Under the pieces are notes generated by a model, which was not told where the DNA came from, made no database searches, and worked only from the letters and a program-made list of their open reading frames with translations. A DNA stretch of 64,000 nt from Defluviitaleaceae bacterium (GTDB taxonomy: Bacteria; Bacillota; Clostridia; Lachnospirales; WQUN01): the NCBI GenBank assembly GCA_009780315.1, contig WRAH01000002.1, positions 124,001 to 188,000 on the forward strand. Reading direction: 5' to 3'. Position 1 is the first letter of the stretch. Every line of letters starts with the position of its first letter. The position numbers and the translations under genes were made by a program. Of this stretch, positions 43,630 to 51,783 are shown one piece after another.

Positions 43630-44142
43630 TTAAATTGTTGCAAATGTTCCGATTTTGGTTATTCCCTTACTATTCATTTCCCCGCTAGTGCCATACATTG
43701 AGCGTATCTCGTCCATTGCATAATCTTTTCTGCTCCGTGGGCGGTAATCTTCGGGGGATAGATACCAACATAACTTTTTAGAGTGCCACTTAAACAGCAA
43801 TTCTTTTAACTTCTCTTTGTGCGGCTTGGTTTCGCCACTCACCCAAACAAAACAGCCGATAACTTCTATTATAATATTATCCATTCTCATCAACTCATCT
43901 ATCAAGTCAATAAAATCCTGCGGCGTTTCGTTGGTTGGATTTTTGGCGGTGTATGTTTCGCCGTCTTTGTTTTGGTGGATGTCTTTAAGTTTTGGGAATA
44001 GGTCTGTATATTCGCTGTTAATTCTTGCCATGATGTCAGTATCGCCCCCATTGTCGGGGTGGTGAATTTTCGTTAATTCGCGATAACGCTTTTTCAATTC
44101 CTCCGCTGTGGCGGGTACTGGGTCGATAAAATATTTTTTCAT
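43630..44142 (-). CDS. J-domain protein of mobile-element type
   Basis: N-terminal 55 residues form a J domain with the Hsp70-stimulating HPD in TKIHHPDNGGDTD. The C-terminal part has the FVWVSGETKPHKEKLK and KKLCWYLSPEDYR block found with J-domain proteins of plasmids, phages and conjugative elements. No zinc finger or DnaJ C-terminal domain is present; 170 residues. A long inverted repeat lies in its 5' leader. Faces the XRE gene through divergent promoters. Confidence 0.85.
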   Translation of the reverse strand: MKKYFIDPVPATAEELKKRYRELTKIHHPDNGGDTDIMARINSEYTDLFPKLKDIHQNKDGETYTAKNPTNETPQDFIDLIDELMRMDNIIIEVIGCFVWVSGETKPHKEKLKELLFKWHSKKLCWYLSPEDYRPRSRKDYAMDEIRSMYGTSGEMNSKGITKIGTFATI

Positions 44143-44165
44143 AATCTTGTTTCTCCTTTCGGTTT

Positions 44166-44195
44166 ATTATTAAGTTATTCAACTAACTTAATAAT
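44166..44195 (-). promoter_or_regulatory. 12-bp inverted repeat in J-domain gene leader
   Basis: ATTATTAAGTTA (44166-44177) and TAACTTAATAAT (44184-44195) are perfect complements around a 6-base centre, downstream of the J-domain promoter and just before its ribosome site; an operator or a leader hairpin. Confidence 0.6.
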
Positions 44196-44198
44196 GCT

Positions 44199-44308
44199 AT
44201 TATACACTATAAAGTGAATATTATCAACACTTATTTATAAAATATTTCATTATTTTTCAAATAAAATATTATTTTAGTGTTGAATTTCACTTTATAATGA
44301 TGTATAAT
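44199..44308. promoter_or_regulatory. Mirror-image divergent promoters with shared operator motif
   Basis: Minus promoter: TTGATA (44222-44227), 17 bases, TATAAT (44199-44204). Plus promoter: TTGAAT (44280-44285), 17 bases, TATAAT (44303-44308). Both have AGTG in front of the -35 and the same spacer element TTCACTTTATArTG. The copies are inverted relative to each other, consistent with coordinated control of the J-domain gene and the XRE gene by the XRE protein. Confidence 0.75.
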
Positions 44309-44349
44309 TAAAGGGCAATAAAAGCGAAATTTAGGAGCGTGATAAGAAT

Positions 44350-44562
44350 ATGTACATGGCAGAAAAAATTAAGATTGCTTTAATCAAGAGAAATATGTCA
44401 TTGAAAGACCTAGCGGAAAAGATAGATACCACACCATCAAATTTAAGCAACAAAATAAAAAGGGATAACTTCCCCGAAAACGAATTACACGAAATCGCAA
44501 AGGCTCTTGACTGCACCTTTAATGTTAGCCTTACTCTTAACGACACTAAAGAACAGATATAA
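44350..44562 (+). CDS. Small XRE-family repressor
   Basis: A 70-residue Cro/CI-type protein that is little more than its HTH: KIALIKRNMSLKDLAEKI and TTPSNLSNKIKRDNFPENEL form helices 1-4. The first ATG (44350) has AGGAG 12 bases away; ATG 44356 is possible but further. It is the likely regulator of the two mirror promoters upstream. Confidence 0.85.
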   Translation: MYMAEKIKIALIKRNMSLKDLAEKIDTTPSNLSNKIKRDNFPENELHEIAKALDCTFNVSLTLNDTKEQI

Positions 44563-44638
44563 AGGCACAAAAACTTGCCCAAAAGGCTTTATGGGTTCAA
44601 ATCGTGCGATATGGTAAGCCTGTCAAGGGGTGCGAAGC

Positions 44639-44687
44639 AGGGATAAAAATATTTTCAAAACTCCCCACCTTGAAAATATTTTTATCC
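44639..44687. repeat. 19-bp perfect inverted repeat
   Basis: GGGATAAAAATATTTTCAA (44639-44657) and its exact complement (44669-44687) flank an 11-base loop. Outer AAGGGG/CCCCTT blocks extend it imperfectly. Not followed by a T-run. Function unknown; it could be a replication, transfer or recombination site, or a long RNA hairpin. Confidence 0.8.
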
Positions 44688-44733
44688 CCTTGCCCCTTTA
44701 CGGGCTGGGGCTATGTACGCCAATAATTGAGAG

Positions 44734-44768
44734 GGGTGTTGTTCTATCGCAGTTTGATAGAACAACAC
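44734..44768. repeat. 14-bp perfect inverted repeat
   Basis: GGTGTTGTTCTATC (44734-44747) and GATAGAACAACACC (44755-44768) with a 7-base loop, about 45 bases after the 19-bp repeat and 50 bases before the RNPP-type regulator. Only TT follows, so it is a poor terminator on the plus strand. Confidence 0.8.
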
Positions 44769-44817
44769 CTTAACTGCGCCTTTTCTTTAAAATTAAAATC
44801 ACATTGGAGGAATTTTA

Positions 44818-45906
44818 ATGTTTCAAATTCACGAAACAGGCGAACTAATTCGCGCCTTGCGTAAGCAAAAAGAATTGACACAGGAAGAATTAGCTGAATA
44901 CGCTAATATTGATGTGGCAACTTTGTCAAAAATCGAAAATGGTCATGCAATGCCAAAACAGGCTACATTTAGAAGATTGCTAGATGTACTTAAATTTGAT
45001 GTGGGCGAAGCTGCACATTTATTTATGGGCAAAGAAGAGAGGGCATATGAAGAAACAATGAGAGAGGGGGCTGTGTTGCTTAAATTGATGCAAACAAAAG
45101 AAGTTGATGGGGTAAATGACTTGACAAAATTTCTTGATAAAATAGAGCAAGACAAAGACTTCTTTAACGTAACCAAAAATCATCAATGGTTTTTGAATAT
45201 GAGATGTAGCACATATACTCGGTTGGCACATCTTGAAACTTTTGAATATAAAAAAGAACATGGTTTTGAAAAACTTTCTCTTGAAGAACAAAGAATTTTA
45301 ATGAAAAAGTTTACACTTTCGGAACAAACCGCCGATGGTGTAAAAAAGGCAGTCGAATTGTATCAACAAGCACTAAAACTAACCATTCCTAAGTTTGAAA
45401 TTGAAAAGATAAGCGAATATTATCTTACCCTGTTGGAAATTTCTTTGATTGGCTCTATGGCAATTGCTTATCGTGAAATGGGCAATGTGGATAAAAACAT
45501 TCAAATATATAAGGAGTTGGCGAAGCTAAAGGGCAACAAAGAACCTTTTGGATTAAGTCGCTATCCCCAAGTCGTTGCAAACCTTGCTTTGGTTCTTAAT
45601 ACGGCAGAGCGATTTGAAGAAGCTATTGAATATGCTAGTGAGGGTATTGCATTTTGCATAACCACTAGAAACACCTCTCAATTACCAAAACTTGTTAATC
45701 AAAAAGCACTCGCTATGTGTTATTTTTTTGGTGTCAACGAAAATGGAAGTGATGAAGAAAAAACAAGGGCAAGTGAAATTAAAAATATGTTTCGCTATGC
45801 TTATTACAGCAATCTCATGGAAAAAGAGCAATATGTATCAACATCTATAAAAGAAACTTTTGCGTTTTGGTTCAAGGAAAATATATACGGAACGCCAAAC
45901 GAATGA
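44818..45906 (+). CDS. RNPP/Rgg-like regulator (HTH plus TPR)
   Basis: A 362-residue cytoplasmic regulator. N-terminal XRE HTH at 9-68 (IRALRKQKELTQEELAEYA, VATLSKIENGHAMP). The rest is a helical TPR array (EISLIGSMAIAYREMGNVDKN, LALVLNTAERFEEAIEYASEG). This is the architecture of PlcR/Rgg-type receptors of exported peptides. No obvious short secreted peptide gene adjoins it. It sits upstream of two secreted proteins and may control them. Confidence 0.85.
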   Translation: MFQIHETGELIRALRKQKELTQEELAEYANIDVATLSKIENGHAMPKQATFRRLLDVLKFDVGEAAHLFMGKEERAYEETMREGAVLLKLMQTKEVDGVNDLTKFLDKIEQDKDFFNVTKNHQWFLNMRCSTYTRLAHLETFEYKKEHGFEKLSLEEQRILMKKFTLSEQTADGVKKAVELYQQALKLTIPKFEIEKISEYYLTLLEISLIGSMAIAYREMGNVDKNIQIYKELAKLKGNKEPFGLSRYPQVVANLALVLNTAERFEEAIEYASEGIAFCITTRNTSQLPKLVNQKALAMCYFFGVNENGSDEEKTRASEIKNMFRYAYYSNLMEKEQYVSTSIKETFAFWFKENIYGTPNE

Positions 45907-45929
45907 AATTCATCAAACCACAAATTTCA

Positions 45930-45994
45930 AAAAGCTCATTGCAAAGCTCGAAAAATTTTCTAAAACTTTCGAGAAACGCAATGGGCTTTTTTAT
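45930..45994 (+). terminator. Compound terminator after the RNPP-type regulator
   Basis: AAAAGCTCATTGC (45930-45942) pairs with GCAATGGGCTTTT (45978-45990, one mismatch or wobble), with an inner CTCGAAA/TTTCGAG stem and a T6 tail. Confidence 0.75.
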
Positions 45995-46080
45995 TTTGGT
46001 GTGATACCATTATTATGTTCGATATGCCGCCCGAAACAAAAAGGGCTGTGCAATCATAAACATAAAAATGGAGGAAAAAA

Positions 46081-47274
46081 ATGAAAAAATTTGCAAGAAA
46101 ATGCGCCGCCTTTATACTGGCTGGTGTAATGATGGTTATGGCTGTGCCTGCAATGACTAATGCGTCTGATGATGGGGGCTGGTTCACGCATGGAATCAAC
46201 GGTGTATTTGCCAACGATTTTCACCATATCCCCTCCCATCTCGTGGACACTTTGGCCGTGAGGGTTCTTCCTCGTGATACAAATTTTGCGGGTATGGGGT
46301 TATTTAGTGAACGTCAAATGGATATGGTTGGTTTGATGCAGGAGGCAGAGCAGGAAGTGCATTGGCTAACTTTTGATACCTTTGTGCGTTTTGATGTGCT
46401 GGATATTACAGGTATCCATGTAGTAGCACAAACCCAAGAACACCAAGAAAGCATAGAGTTTAATCTAAATCGCTTTGAACCTGAATATGAGCCAGGATTT
46501 TATTTACCCCCATCTCATGTTCTTTTAACGCACCCTGGGATATATATTGTCAGAATTAGCAATATTATTCATTCCGATTATATCATTGAAATAGTAGGCG
46601 GCGAAACCACCCAAACCCCACCTACTAGCCAAACACAGACCCAAAACAACGAAATTAACGTAACCATTGGTAGCACCCCTATAAACTTTGCAGACCAACC
46701 ACCAACATTAGTTGATGGGCGTACCCTCGTGCCTGTTCGTGGTGTTTTTGAAGCATTGGGCTTTGAAGTGGACTGGGAGGGTGCTACAAGCACCGCCGTT
46801 ATAACAAATGCTAATTATGAGATACGCATAACAATTGGAAGTAACATATTTACCACAAATGGCATTGAACACACTCTTGACGTGCCAGCTCAAAGCATAG
46901 GCGGCAGAACAATGGTGCCTATCCGCTTGCCGCTTGAAAGTGTAGGCGTTGAGGTTGATTGGGATGGGGCAACATCTACAGTTGTTATAACAACACCCCC
47001 GCCTTCAATATCCCTTGAGAATTGGGATGATTTAGGTATGCCATCAGACCCAAGTATGGAGGAGCTTAGAACTCAAATAGCTAGTAGAGGTATGCGGTAT
47101 GATTTGTCCGTAAATGGTCGTCCCGCATTTAGAGTAACTGCTTCTGAAAGAGCTTCTATTTTAGAGTTTATCGGAAATGGAGCTACTCAAAGATTTGACT
47201 TTTTTGGAACTTTGGGCTATATGCGTGAAATAGATGGAGAAACCATATTTTTGATTTTTAGCGTTATAGAATAA
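46081..47274 (+). CDS. Secreted protein with copper amine oxidase N-terminal-like (stalk) domain
   Basis: Signal peptide at 1-28 (MKKFARKCAAFILAG, cleavage near TNA). Unknown domain 30-180. Residues 195-305 hold the double stalk-domain pattern common in Clostridia surface proteins: LVDGRTLVPVRGVFEALGFEVDW and IGGRTMVPIRLPLESVGVEVDW, each followed by STxVIT. The family binds or scaffolds the envelope; enzyme activity is unlikely. The C-terminal 80 residues are unrecognised. Strong GGAGG ribosome site; next gene is 22 bases downstream. Confidence 0.82.
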   Translation: MKKFARKCAAFILAGVMMVMAVPAMTNASDDGGWFTHGINGVFANDFHHIPSHLVDTLAVRVLPRDTNFAGMGLFSERQMDMVGLMQEAEQEVHWLTFDTFVRFDVLDITGIHVVAQTQEHQESIEFNLNRFEPEYEPGFYLPPSHVLLTHPGIYIVRISNIIHSDYIIEIVGGETTQTPPTSQTQTQNNEINVTIGSTPINFADQPPTLVDGRTLVPVRGVFEALGFEVDWEGATSTAVITNANYEIRITIGSNIFTTNGIEHTLDVPAQSIGGRTMVPIRLPLESVGVEVDWDGATSTVVITTPPPSISLENWDDLGMPSDPSMEELRTQIASRGMRYDLSVNGRPAFRVTASERASILEFIGNGATQRFDFFGTLGYMREIDGETIFLIFSVIE

Positions 47275-47296
47275 TATAAAAATGGGGGCATTATAA

Positions 47297-48811
47297 ATGC
47301 TTAAAAAATACACCGCCATAGTTATGGCATTAGTTATGATTTTGGTGCTAGTTGTGCCAGCTTATGGGCAAGACACACCAATAATGCGCCCTTTGGGTGA
47401 GGGTACAGCGGAAGAACCTTTTTTGATGCGCACAGCAGAGCATTTTAGGTGGATGGCTTCTTTGAACCACAGCGGAGCTAGAAACCGTTATCACTATATA
47501 TTATTGAATGATGTTGTGCTTGATTTTTCACTCGGCACTTTTTCTGGTATCTTTTGTGGGGGTGGCAACACAATCTACATTGAAAATATGCAAAGCTCTT
47601 TAATTCGCTATGTTAGAAGCACAGGGGTTATAGCTAATTTGAATGTAGTGGGAGAAATTAATGCCGTTGGTGTGCGAAATGCAGACGGAATTGGCGGAAT
47701 TATAGGAGGTAACCACGGAACTATAATAAATAGTGCGGCTCATGTTGATATTACAACTGGAATGTATCCAGAGGATAGAGTAATATCAAGTGTAAACGAA
47801 CTTAGATATTTAGGAAATACTATAGGCGGTTTGGTTGCTCTTAATGGCGGTCTTATCGTTAATAGCTATGCCAGCGGAAATATAGTCGGTCATAGTGATG
47901 TTGGGGGTTTGGTTGGCTCAAACTCATCTGGGCAAATAATCAATAGTTTAGCCAGCGGCAATGTATTAGGCGATGTTCGTGAGGGTGCTTTGGTGGGGAA
48001 TAATAGCGGAGAGGGACTTGGAAGTTTCCGAGGTATTGTAGGGCGTATTCATCACAGCTTTGCTACTGGTGAAGCCACATGGAGCGGCTTTGAAGCTAGA
48101 CAAGGCGACAACATGAATGTACGTCTTGGCACAGGTGGAATGGTGGGGCAAAATAATGGCATTGTAGGTCAAGAGCCGTTATTGTGGATTGTTGTAGGGC
48201 CGCCAGCACCACGAAACATTTTTCGCATTGAATTTCCCGAGCTACCACCAGACATACAAGCCATGAACCAGCTACACAACTTCACAAGGCGCATGGGGTT
48301 TGATTATGATAATCTTGAAGAAGCCTTTGAAGCCCCGCTTACAGATATTGAGCTTAGGGAAATAGAGCGATTTCGAGAGTTTCGAGAATGGTTGAATGTG
48401 CGAGAGGAAGAGCAAGAACAACAGCGGCAAGAAAGGGCAAATCAATCCGCTAGAGTGCCTTATATAAATACAAACTGGACTTTCGACCCATACGACGGCT
48501 GGGGAGCTTCTTACACACATCTCCCTATTACGGGCGACCCTATCATTACAGGCAGGTCGCCTATCTGGATGCACCAAAACAACAGCCAAAATAATAATAG
48601 CCAAGGAAACGTTGGGGATATGATAGGAGATGCGGGTGTTGGCATAATAGGTAATGAAGCTGACCCTTGGATACCTGATTCTTTTGTAACGGCTGCAATT
48701 AATTTTGCCTTGTTATCGGCAGACTGGAATATAGCAAATTCTAGGCATCTTAGAAGCAACCATTACTCTGGACTTCTAAACAGCCTTATACGTGATGCAA
48801 ATAATAGATAG
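47297..48811 (+). CDS. Secreted GLUG-like repeat protein
   Basis: Signal peptide (MLKKYTAIVMALVMILVLV, cleavage near AYG). A repetitive beta-helix region with GLUG-like units spans residues 125-300 (IGGIIGGNHGTIINS, IGGLVALNGGLIVNSYASGN, VGGLVGSNSSGQIINSLASGN). Then a Glu/Arg/Gln-rich coiled segment (REEEQEQQRQERANQ) and a Trp-rich end. GLUG proteins are often adhesins or proteases; no catalytic domain is seen. No sortase motif. Probably same transcript as the stalk-domain protein. Confidence 0.78.
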   Translation: MLKKYTAIVMALVMILVLVVPAYGQDTPIMRPLGEGTAEEPFLMRTAEHFRWMASLNHSGARNRYHYILLNDVVLDFSLGTFSGIFCGGGNTIYIENMQSSLIRYVRSTGVIANLNVVGEINAVGVRNADGIGGIIGGNHGTIINSAAHVDITTGMYPEDRVISSVNELRYLGNTIGGLVALNGGLIVNSYASGNIVGHSDVGGLVGSNSSGQIINSLASGNVLGDVREGALVGNNSGEGLGSFRGIVGRIHHSFATGEATWSGFEARQGDNMNVRLGTGGMVGQNNGIVGQEPLLWIVVGPPAPRNIFRIEFPELPPDIQAMNQLHNFTRRMGFDYDNLEEAFEAPLTDIELREIERFREFREWLNVREEEQEQQRQERANQSARVPYINTNWTFDPYDGWGASYTHLPITGDPIITGRSPIWMHQNNSQNNNSQGNVGDMIGDAGVGIIGNEADPWIPDSFVTAAINFALLSADWNIANSRHLRSNHYSGLLNSLIRDANNR

Positions 48812-48857
48812 GTTGCAACAACTTAAAGCAAAGCCATATTCGGCTTAAAATTTATGC

Positions 48858-48898
48858 GGTTGTTGGGGTGGTTTTAGTATGCCACCCCAGCTACAACC
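48858..48898. repeat. Hairpin near the right edge of the accessory region
   Basis: TGGGGTGG (48864-48871) pairs with CCACCCCA (48882-48889), with outer GGTTGT/ACAACC arms. No T-run. A seven-codon frame with an excellent ribosome site (48920-48943, MPRLKLF) follows and looks like a truncated gene start. Confidence 0.5.
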
Positions 48899-48953
48899 TG
48901 CACAAAAGGAGCAAAAATCATGCCAAGATTAAAACTGTTTTAAAAATAAAACC

Positions 48954-48990
48954 TTGACAAAATCCTAAATTCTTATATAATAATTATTAT
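48954..48990 (+). promoter_or_regulatory. Promoter with PerR/Fur-like box for reverse rubrerythrin
   Basis: TTGACA (48954-48959) and TATAAT (48976-48981), 16 bases apart. The perfect palindrome ATAATAATTATTAT (48977-48990) overlaps the -10 and resembles a PerR box. Peroxide derepression of the rubrerythrin gene is expected. Confidence 0.65.
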
Positions 48991-49030
48991 CAATAAAAGC
49001 TTGTCTTTATATTTTGAGGGAGGATTTACA

Positions 49031-49576
49031 ATGAAGAAATTTGTTTGTAACATTTGTGGTTTTGTACATGAAGGTGATAGCGCACCTGACCAATGTAAGC
49101 AATGTAACGCACCAGCATCTAAATTTACTGAGCATTCAGGCACAGGTCTAACTTATGCCGCAGAACACGTTATTGGCGTGGCAAAGGATGTAGACCCTGA
49201 AATAATAGAAGGGTTAAGACAAAACTTCTTAGGTGAATGTACAGAAGTGGGCATGTATCTTGCAATGAGCCGTCAAGCTGACAGAGAAGGCTATCCAGAA
49301 GTTGCAGAAGCGTACAAGCGCATTGCTTTTGAAGAAGCAGAACATGCTGCAAAATTTGCAGAACTTTTAGGAGAAGTTGTTGATGTATCAACAAAGAAAA
49401 ATCTTGAAATGCGTGTAATGGCAGAACATGGCGCGACCCAAGGCAAAATGGATATTGCTAAAAGAGCAAAAGAGCTTAACCTTGATGCAATTCATGACAC
49501 AGTACATGAAATGGCAAGAGATGAGGCCCGTCATGGCAAAGCTTTCCAAGGTTTGCTTGACCGTCATTTTAGTTAA
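49031..49576 (+). CDS. Reverse rubrerythrin
   Basis: A 181-residue protein with an N-terminal rubredoxin domain ([24 protein letters not shown]) followed by a ferritin-like diiron domain ([44 protein letters not shown]). This reversed order defines reverse rubrerythrins, NADH-linked H2O2 and O2 reductases in Clostridia. ATG 49031 follows GGGAGG; an earlier frame start is spurious. PerR-like box upstream, terminator downstream. Confidence 0.94.
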   Translation: MKKFVCNICGFVHEGDSAPDQCKQCNAPASKFTEHSGTGLTYAAEHVIGVAKDVDPEIIEGLRQNFLGECTEVGMYLAMSRQADREGYPEVAEAYKRIAFEEAEHAAKFAELLGEVVDVSTKKNLEMRVMAEHGATQGKMDIAKRAKELNLDAIHDTVHEMARDEARHGKAFQGLLDRHFS

Positions 49577-49592
49577 AAGTTTTCAAAGAACA

Positions 49593-49634
49593 CTAAAAAA
49601 GCTGCTTTCAAAATAATGAAAACAGCTTTTTTAG
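49593..49634. terminator. Bidirectional terminator
   Basis: CTAAAAAAGCTG (49593-49604) pairs with CAGCTTTTTTAG (49623-49634), between the rubrerythrin gene and the minus-strand 49.7-50.3 kb gene. Confidence 0.88.
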
Positions 49635-49674
49635 CGTTGATTATGTTTTATTATCATCCCATTTATATGGAATA

Positions 49675-50325
49675 CTAATGGGATTTTATTTTGTTTATTA
49701 TTCGCAAACAGCCGTCAAGATGTAGCATGAGGTGTCTTGAAAAAGGCATCAGCATTAGCCCAGCATAGGTTTTGTTGCACCAGTAATCAATAAGCCAAAA
49801 AGCACTTTCATCAGTTGATACGACCTTTGACCTTATAATTTCTGCTTTTCGTTCTGTTGAAATCTTTGTTTTGGAATCTTTAAAACCCATGTCTTGAATT
49901 ATCTCATTTGTATTGGTCATAACCGCAAAAACATACGCTCTAAGCTTCTTTATATTCAAGGCTTTGCTAAATTCAATTAATTCATCACGGGCTATTTCAT
50001 TGCCTGTAGTAATGATAGGTGCGTTTAGCAGTTTGTTAAAGTTTTTAGAAAAAAATAATTGGGCTTTACCTGCAATGAGAATATTTGATGTAACATCCTC
50101 AATCCGATTCAAGTGATAAAGGTAGTACGCAATGGTCTTATCCGTTTTAAGCGGTATTTTGCAAAAATCTTCATCACTGCAAACATCAAAAATATAATCG
50201 CATATTTCGGATAACATTTTCCTAAGTGTGAGTAAATTTGCCTTACCTTCATCAAAAGAAACACCCTTCTTTATGTTAGACTGAAATGATTTAAAAATTG
50301 CTGACCGCTCTTGTTTGGTTGTCAT
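49675..50325 (-). CDS. DinB-like helical protein, tentative
   Basis: A 216-residue all-helical soluble protein. YYLYHLNRIEDVTSNIL in helix 2 and the later FWLIDYWCNKTYAG and RHLMLHLDGC blocks give a histidine arrangement like the DinB/YfiT metal-binding fold, but the match is weak. Function is unknown. GTG 50331 lies on the GGAGGG ribosome site, so ATG 50325 is taken. Stands alone. Confidence 0.65.
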   Translation of the reverse strand: MTTKQERSAIFKSFQSNIKKGVSFDEGKANLLTLRKMLSEICDYIFDVCSDEDFCKIPLKTDKTIAYYLYHLNRIEDVTSNILIAGKAQLFFSKNFNKLLNAPIITTGNEIARDELIEFSKALNIKKLRAYVFAVMTNTNEIIQDMGFKDSKTKISTERKAEIIRSKVVSTDESAFWLIDYWCNKTYAGLMLMPFSRHLMLHLDGCLRIINKIKSH

Positions 50326-50365
50326 ATGCACCCTCCATCGAACTTGAGTATATCACGAAATGCGC

Positions 50366-51556
50366 TCATTGACTCACTGCGTCAAATCCATAGAACGCAA
50401 ATGTATCATAGCCTGATAAATCCCAATTAAGTGCGTAATATCTTGTGATACCACTTTCATCATCAAAAGAAATGCCAAATTGCGAATGTGGCCCTGCCGC
50501 CCACCATGTTGTTATGAAGGGTTCTTCGGGTAACAGCATATCCAGTGTATACAACATTTCTGGTATTTCATATACAAACTCTGCGCCATTGGTTCTAAAA
50601 TACCTAAAATTTTTGACAGGAATATTAACAGTAAAGGCAATCAATTGTGTAGTGGTGTGAGTTGTTGCAGTTGCCTCAAGAACGTCATATATGTTGCTAA
50701 AATCTTCATCGCTAAAGAATACATATGAATCATAGTTATCCAAAAATTCATGCCGAAAGCGTTGCCCTGTCAACAGGGCGGCACTTATTTGAAGCGCGTC
50801 TGTTACCTGGATGGTTACAATAGGCGGTCTTGAAACATAGTCCGCTATGTGAATAATAAACTCTGGTAATTCTGACCCAAGTACTATGTCATATATATTC
50901 GCCTCGGTTATTTCGGCAGGCCAAATATTTGCACTCTCATTGAGTATGCTATTCGTCCAAGTGGGTACGAAACTGTTACGTATCTCGGTATATTCTGATT
51001 CTGTAATTTCTATTGAATCTATAAATGAACCCATAAACCAACGAGGGTCATCTGCCCAATACCATGGGCGTTGCAATATGTGTTTAGCCACTAATCTATC
51101 TTCTTCAATGGTTAGTAAATACGTACTTAAATGGGATAACACTACAATGCCTGGCTGATTATTTGATGGTGACAAAGCACTGTTATACGTACTAAATCCG
51201 CCTTGAATCGGCACGACACTATCCTCTCTAAAAGTATAGATAGCTTCAGTGCTAATACGATTTGGAGCGTTAAAAAAAGCTTCGTCTGTGCGTGTAATGA
51301 TAAGCTCAGGGATACCGTTTTTATCAATGTCATACAAGATAAAGCCTCGGGTAGACCATTCGGATAGTGGTGGTTGCTTTGCATAATCATGCAGCAATGT
51401 GGAATAGGCTTCTTGCCATGTTAGGATGTGTATAACAGGTTCTAAAACAGGAGACGGCTCAATCATTGCATATTCTTCTATTTCGCTATTGTAAGTAAGT
51501 GGGGGGGTGCAAGCCGTTAAAATTAAAACAATAGATAGTGTGATAATGACTTTCAT
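50366..51556 (-). CDS. Lipoprotein of unknown function
   Basis: A 396-residue exported lipoprotein: signal helix VIITLSIVLI with lipobox LTAC (lipidated C16). The first domain includes GFILYDIDKNGIPELII, a pattern common in Clostridia secreted proteins with a DxDxNGxPEL loop that may bind calcium. The rest is acidic with aromatic-rich beta segments; no enzyme motif. Expressed alone, divergent from the methanol methyltransferase genes. Confidence 0.75.
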   Translation of the reverse strand: MKVIITLSIVLILTACTPPLTYNSEIEEYAMIEPSPVLEPVIHILTWQEAYSTLLHDYAKQPPLSEWSTRGFILYDIDKNGIPELIITRTDEAFFNAPNRISTEAIYTFREDSVVPIQGGFSTYNSALSPSNNQPGIVVLSHLSTYLLTIEEDRLVAKHILQRPWYWADDPRWFMGSFIDSIEITESEYTEIRNSFVPTWTNSILNESANIWPAEITEANIYDIVLGSELPEFIIHIADYVSRPPIVTIQVTDALQISAALLTGQRFRHEFLDNYDSYVFFSDEDFSNIYDVLEATATTHTTTQLIAFTVNIPVKNFRYFRTNGAEFVYEIPEMLYTLDMLLPEEPFITTWWAAGPHSQFGISFDDESGITRYYALNWDLSGYDTFAFYGFDAVSQ

Positions 51557-51709
51557 TCGCTATACCTCATTATATAATGCTTAAATAAAATGAATGGAAT
51601 TGCCGTTTTTCGGAATTTAATATAGCATAGCTGTAAGAGAAAAACAATAAAGTTTCATGGGGGTTTTCCAAAGTAAAATATAGACATAGAATACTGATAA
51701 ATTACATAC

Positions 51710-51738
51710 TTGCACAATATAGACCAGCATTGTAAAAT
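51710..51738 (+). promoter_or_regulatory. Promoter of mtaBC
   Basis: TTGCAC (51710-51715) and TAAAAT (51733-51738), 17 bases apart. The short leader contains a GTCCT/AGGAC hairpin (about 51755-51772) directly before the ribosome site. I saw no cobalamin riboswitch signature in the gap. Confidence 0.55.
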
Positions 51739-51783
51739 GCAATAAGAAAAAGTCCTGAATACACAGGACAAGGGGAGTATGAA

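Noticed and set aside
44591-44602. GGGTTCAAATC resembling a tRNA T-arm
   Set aside because: The second half of the T stem, an acceptor stem and an anticodon arm are missing; at most a tRNA-derived attachment remnant.
45860-46084. 74-residue plus-strand frame considered as a peptide pheromone gene
   Set aside because: It overlaps the regulator's 3' end and the terminator, has no signal peptide and no ribosome site.
51557-51783. Possible cobalamin riboswitch before mtaBC
   Set aside because: No B12-box-like element or long multi-stem leader was seen; the transcript leader from the likely promoter is only about 40 bases.
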